Origin: Hyperoodon ampullatus
Taxonomy: Eukaryota; Chordata; Mammalia; Artiodactyla; Ziphiidae
NCBI GenBank assembly: GCA_949752795.1
Contig: OX457065.1
Span: forward strand, 4,313,501-4,377,500
Direction: 5' to 3'
Length of the DNA: 64,000 nucleotides
Below, one piece after another: positions 59,001 through 64,000 of this stretch (the stretch's first letter is position 1; every line of letters starts with the position of its first letter). The notes under the pieces are model-generated. The model saw only the letters and a list, made by a program, of their open reading frames with translations, was not told where the DNA came from and did not search any database. The position numbers and the translations under genes are program-made.

Positions 59001-61384
59001 AATAAATGATGACTATACATCACCTCTGGATTGCTATACTGGAAAGAAACCAATAATTCATCCCTCTTCAATCTGATGCAGGAATCCTTTCTGCTGTCTG
59101 GTAGAGCTTGCATACCTCCACAAACAGGGAGCTCACCACCTCATGAGCAGCCCACCCTATTCCTGAACAGTCATGAGGATGGGAGTCACTCCATTATCCT
59201 AAGCTGGAGCCTGTCTCCCTGTGGCTCCTCCAGGCCCCTGCCCCAGGACCAGCCTGCAGAGACTCAGCGGCCATGCCTGGACCCAGGTCATGGCCTCTGA
59301 GCCCTGGAGGGAGAGGCCACAGTTCAGAGTCTGGATGTGGCTCCAGTGGGGTCCCATCAGCTCCCCTCCCACCTTGAGGCCCTCTCCTGGGTGTGTGGCT
59401 GGAAAGAGCAGGTGGCCATCCAAACCGCCCCCCACCCCAAGTCTGGGGCCAGGCTCTTTAATCCACTCTGGACATCAGTGTGTTTTTAACTTCCAGTGGC
59501 ATTTGCTTCAGTCCCATGAGGCTGGCACAATCACCTCTTTTTACAGACGAGGAAACTGGAGTCCAGAGGGGCAGGAGACAAGAACCTGGTGTCTGGCTCC
59601 AAAGCCTTAATCCCAGCCCAACAGACACACATTCTCAAAAGGGCTTTGTGTGATAGTCTTATTTTTTGTCTTCCTGGTGGACTACTTGAAAGAGAACCCT
59701 GCAGTTGTGGACTCATTAGTGGTAGAAACTCAAGCAGGGAGAGAATTTGGGAAGGCCCATCCAAGGAGCCCGTACAGCCCAGCTGAGACTATACCAATGA
59801 GATCCAGGCAGGAGGACCCCACTGGTGGAGGTGGGGGCAGGGGCTGCAGGGCTGGGGTGGGCCCTGGCAGAGGCCACTTATTTGAGGACAAGGCTTGACC
59901 CTGAGATTTCTGGGCCAGCGCCTGCTACCTGAGGCACCCCACGTTCCACGGGCCCCTCAGCACCATTTAGGAAGAATCCTTGGAAGGTCACCAACCGGTG
60001 TCCAAAACTGGCCACCCTCCTCTGCAGCCTCGTCTCCCTCCATTCCCAGCACCCTGAGCCCATTCCCACCTCCAAGCCTTCACACTCTCAGGAACCCAAG
60101 AATGCGCTGGCCCTAATCCCTCTGCCTGGCCAAATCCTGCAAGTCCCCCAGGGTCGCCCACTGTCACCTCCTGGGGGATACTCCAGCTGGTTGGTGTCCC
60201 ATCTGCGTTTCTAAAGCCCTCGGGCATCCCTCAGTCCCACTGTCAACTCCCCCCGACATCCCCCTCTGCCTTGCCCTTCCATCCCCGGATAAGCCTGACT
60301 CCTAAGTGGTGATGAACATTCCACGTTGCCAGCACCGCCCCCTCCAGCAGTGGCAGCATGGGGGCCTGAGAGGGGACCCTGGGTTCAGGTCCTATCTCCA
60401 CCCCTGACTGGCTGGGTGACCTTGAACAAAACTGGCCTCAACCTTCTCATGTATAAAATGGGGGTACATGCGTGGGCTGGGGCAGGAGCAGGACCTGTAG
60501 TCTCTGGGGGCTGCTTCAGCTCCAACCTTGCCAGCCTGGGACACCCTCACCTCCGTCCCCAGCTTGGGCTCCAAACGACCCAAACCTCAAACAAACTTTC
60601 CTCAACAGACTATTTTGCAAATGGGGTACCAAGGCTCAGTGAGGGGCAGGGACTGTCCTCAAGGTTACCTGCAGGGACCCCAGCTGCCCCAGTTGTGTGG
60701 CTGTAAGAGGTTGCTGGGTAGGTGCCTGCTCCCCTTGTCCGCTCACACATCTGCTTATGAGTCGCCGTCACCTCGGCCAAGTCAGCGAAATGCAGGGGCT
60801 GGAGAGACAAGGTCAGCCGAAGGACGGTGATGGGCGGATGGGGGGGAGGGTGAGGAGGCTTCGAGCTACGGGACAGCAGGGTGGGGGCACACAAGGGAAA
60901 CTGAGGGGCAATTCCCAGGAGGCGCGGGGAACTGCTCCAGGACGACGGAGAGGGCGGTTATCCATTCAGCCCTGTCTGACAGATGTTCTTTCTGCTCCAT
61001 CAGCCTGTCTCCCCAGGGAGGAGACAGGACCGGCAGCCTTCACAATTATCTGGGCAATTAAGACAGGCAGATGATCCTGCTGGACTGAACATTCAAGCCG
61101 ACGAACGGACACAATGCTGGGACGTTGGCTGACAAGATCAGCACTGGTGCTGGTGGATGACATGGCTGCTCAGCCTGGAGGGGGAACCCTGGGTGACCCC
61201 ATCGCTGTTTCTGCAGGGCTGTCCTGGGGCAGGGGGAGGAGAGGGAGGGCGGATAACCTTGGGGGAGCCTGGGGAAGACAGACCAGTAGCTACACGTTGG
61301 GAACGCAACAGAGGGGTCCCCTGCTCCTGGTGGGGAGGCCAGATAACTGACCACTGAGAAACACGCCCGTGGTGAGATGTTTGG
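59001..61384. other. Non-coding DNA
   Basis: An antisense MIR-like piece lies near 59510-59620 (TTTACAGACGAGGAAACTGG) and a sense MIR-like piece near 60370-60475. The rest is unassigned. No exon is recognised. Confidence 0.5.
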
Positions 61385-61640
61385 ACTTGGAAGTCAGAAG
61401 GCCTGGGTGGGTGGGTGGGAGGGGCGGGGCCGGTGCACAGACTCCACCATTTCCTTCCTGGCTGTGTGACCTTGGAAAGTTGGAAAGTCACTTCCTCTTT
61501 AAGCCTCAGTTTCCTCGCCTGTAAAATGGGGCGATTTAGTTCATAGCTCACAGGACTGTTGTGAGGATGAGAAAGTACACATGAAGTACTTAGCATAGCA
61601 CCTGGCAAACAACAAGTGCTTAATAAACGCTTGGGAAACA
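61385..61640 (+). repeat. MIR element
   Basis: It shows GGCTGTGTGACCTTGGAAAG, AGCCTCAGTTTCCTCGCCTG, TAAAATGGGGC, GGACTGTTGTGAGGATGAGA and GCACCTGGCAAACAACAAG. It is almost complete and in sense. Confidence 0.88.
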
Positions 61641-62090
61641 AAGAACAGGTCCAGAGGTTCACTCCAGGCTGCTGGGATTCCAGGAATTATTCCAGGGATG
61701 AGAGTTTACCCTTGGCTCCTTGATAAAGGGAGAAGCCCCGGGGTCTCTAGACACCATAGCTGATCTGAAATTCTGGTGCTCCCAGCATCAAGGAAGGCGG
61801 AGGCTGGGGAAGTGGTTGCTGTCTAGGCACTGGTGGGAGGAGGCTCGTTTCCACATGAGAGTCAGATCTGAGACCCCAATGCAGCTGCCGCAGTGTGAGA
61901 AATGCCGGGAGCCGGATGTGGAGGAGAGAGGCAGACAGAGGAGAGTCTCATTACGGAAAGGAAGGAAGGAGTGAATAATTCATCACAGATGTGCGCCGCG
62001 GAGTGGGGGCAGAAGGAGAAAGCTTGGGAGGGCCCGCAGGAGGCCGCACTCAGCCGGCGGGGGATTACTATCCTGAAAGCCTTATCACTG
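61641..62090. other. Non-coding DNA
   Basis: Unique-looking sequence up to the SINE. No feature is recognised. Confidence 0.5.
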
Positions 62091-62412
62091 GGCTTCCCTG
62101 GTGGCGCAGTGGTTAAGAATCCGCCTGCCAATGCAGGGGACACGGGTTTGATCCCTGGTCTGGGAAGATACCACATGCCGCGGAGCAACTAAGCCCGTGC
62201 GCCACAACTACTGAGCCCGTGTGCCACAACGACTGAAGCCTGCACGCCTAGAGCCCGTGCTCCACAGCAAAAGAAGCCACCACAATGAGAAGCCCGCACA
62301 CCGCAACGAAGAGTAGCCCCCGCTCGCCGCAACTACAGAAAGCCCGCGCGCAGCAACGAGGACACAACGCAGCCAAAAATAAATAAATAAATTAAAAAAG
62401 AAAAAAAAAAAG
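62091..62412 (+). mobile_element. CHR-1-type SINE (long form)
   Basis: Box A GGCGCAGTGG and box B GGTTTGATCC follow the GGGCTTCCCTGGTGG start. The body has tandem phrases on the theme AGCCCGTGTGCCACAACGAC, and the tail is (TAAA)n plus poly(A). No convincing target-site duplication could be fixed by eye. Confidence 0.92.
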
Positions 62413-62524
62413 CTCGTCATCCCTAAACTGCCCGTGGCTCCTCTAGAAGCACAGGGGCCAGACCGGAGGCCCCTCACCCACCCTGCTCCAGCCTTGTCAG
62501 CCTGGGGACACCCAACACGTCCAT

Positions 62525-62918
62525 CGTCCCAGGGCCTTTGCGCTGGCTGTGGCCTCTGCCAGCCGCATTCTTCCCCTGGATAGCCACCTGGCTCCCTCTC
62601 CCACCTCCGTCAGGGCTTCGTGCTAATGTCACCTTCTCAGTGTGGCCTTCCCTCAACACCCCATTTGAAACTGTACCCCACTACTCACACACCCCATGCC
62701 CTCTCCCTGCCTCATCTTTCTTCACAGCATGTGTCACTACCAAATAAGGGAAATATATTACCCTTATTCGTCTTGCCCCTTGGCTGTCGCTCCTCCTAGA
62801 AGGTCAGCTCCACGAGGGCAGGGATTTTTGTCCATCTTGTTCCCTGTTGTACCCTCGTGGCCTAGAACAGTACCTGGCACGTAACAGGTGCTCAGTAGGT
62901 ATCCTTTGAATGAGTGGA
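62525..62918 (+). repeat. L2 LINE 3' end
   Basis: It contains AGGGCCTTTGCGCTGGCTGT, AATGTCACCTTCTCAGTGTG, GAAGGTCAGCTCCACGAGGG and CCTAGAACAGTACCTGGCAC, ending CAGTAGGTATCCTTTGAATG. All are standard LINE2 3' phrases in the right order. Confidence 0.75.
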
Positions 62919-64000
62919 TGGCACAGGGTATTCTCCTGCCTCAACAAACATCGACTGAGCCCTAGCTCCTCACCTCTCACCTGGACCCCAGCCCAGTCTC
63001 TCCCCGTATCCCTGCCTATGGTCAGCACAGCAGCCAGAGCCCATTCTAACACTCAGAACTGTCCTCCACTCCCTGCTGCTCACGGGCCTTCCATGGCTCC
63101 CACTGCCCCCAGGACAAAGTCCAAGCTCCACGGTCTCCCACCTCCTCTGCCCTGGCTCCCTTCTGTGCCAAACCCTTCATCCTGGCCAAAGTCAGCTGAC
63201 CGCTTCTCTAAGTCAGATCTTTTAAACCTCCAGGCATTGGTACAAGCTGTTCCCTTTGCCTAAAAGCTCTCTTCCTCCCTTAGTTGCCTGGAAAACTCCT
63301 ACTCATCCTTAAAGACCCTGCTCTGGGAGCTTCCCCTGACCTCTCACAAGCAAAATCATTGCTTCCTTCTCCAGGCACCAACGGGACTCTGTCTGCCCAC
63401 CCCCCTGATGCCCTGACATCATCTACAAGTCGTTTCTCCCCAGGTCTGAGCCCTTTGGGTCAGGAACTGCAGGTGGTCCCCTTCTGGTGCTCTGACACCT
63501 AGCACTTTGAAAGTATCATCTCAGTGTTCCTCCCAGCCACTCAGTATTAATCCCATTTCACAGATGGGAAACCAGAGGCCCAGAGAGGTGAAGGCACATG
63601 CCCTGGTGGCACAGCTGGGACTTACACCCGGCCACTGGCTCCAGGACCTGTGTATCCTGCCTTGCTCACATCAGCATGCATCAAATTAAATCTCTCACTC
63701 TTTGAATTGAATGTAACCATTTTATGCCTCCAGAGGCCCAAGCTTAGCTCAGGGTGCAGCACTTGGGTGTTAGAGTCGGTCCAGCTCTGCAGGCCCCTCC
63801 CCTCCTCAAGCCTCTGCTTCCCCACTGTCCAGATGTGGAAAAAAAGGCCACTGTCAGGACTGAAGTGGGCAAGGGGTGGCCACTGAGTGTCCAGCACTGT
63901 GGAGGCGCTCCCATTGCTGTGTGCACACAGCAGGGGCTCCCTCGGCCTCTTGGGCTGTGGCAGAAATCGGGGGGCCAGCCAGTCTGCACCCCTCTCTCCA
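62919..64000. other. Non-coding DNA with ancient repeat traces
   Basis: 63220-63500 resembles another LINE2-like segment (CAAGCTGTTCCCTTTGCCTA). 63500-63660 is antisense MIR-like (TTTCACAGATGGGAAACC). The rest is unassigned up to the window end. Confidence 0.5.

Overview
This is mammalian nuclear DNA, most likely from a cetacean. The evidence is the tRNA-derived SINEs of the CHR type (opening GGCTTCCCTGGTGG), typical of whales, dolphins and hippos, and a full-length L1 with a cetartiodactyl-style 5' UTR and 3' UTR. The species call is inference, made without any search.

The only host gene I can support is GRIP2 (glutamate receptor interacting protein 2), on the minus strand. Fifteen consecutive internal exons lie between 42763 (5' side) and 21117 (3' side). 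Every junction has a GT donor and an AG acceptor, and all codon phases match. Joined, they give about 631 residues: part of the N-terminal region, PDZ1, PDZ2, PDZ3, the basic Ser/Pro-rich linker, PDZ4 and PDZ5. The first coding exon(s), PDZ6, PDZ7 and the C terminus are outside the window or were not found.

Layout. 1-20385: a tandem array of a 24-bp unit organised into higher-order repeats of about 5.2 kb. It lies downstream of the PDZ5 exons, so it should be in the intron before PDZ6. Each full higher-order unit carries the same two SINE insertions with the same target-site duplications, so the large unit was amplified after the SINEs landed. 20386-24641: exons for PDZ5 and PDZ4. 24642-34564: a 9.9-kb intron with an old L1 remnant, a CHR SINE and a full-length L1 (26770-34050) whose two ORFs are both open, in antisense to GRIP2. 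34565-42763: linker, PDZ3, PDZ2, PDZ1 and N-terminal exons. 42764-64000: no recognisable exon. This is probably 5' intron or upstream DNA, with many ancient MIR and L2 fragments, one MER5A-like DNA transposon fossil and two CHR SINEs.

No operon-like or enzymatic system is present. The most unusual object is the SINE-tagged higher-order satellite inside a synaptic scaffold gene. Its unit looks like splice signals on both strands. The second is the L1, which appears coding-competent.
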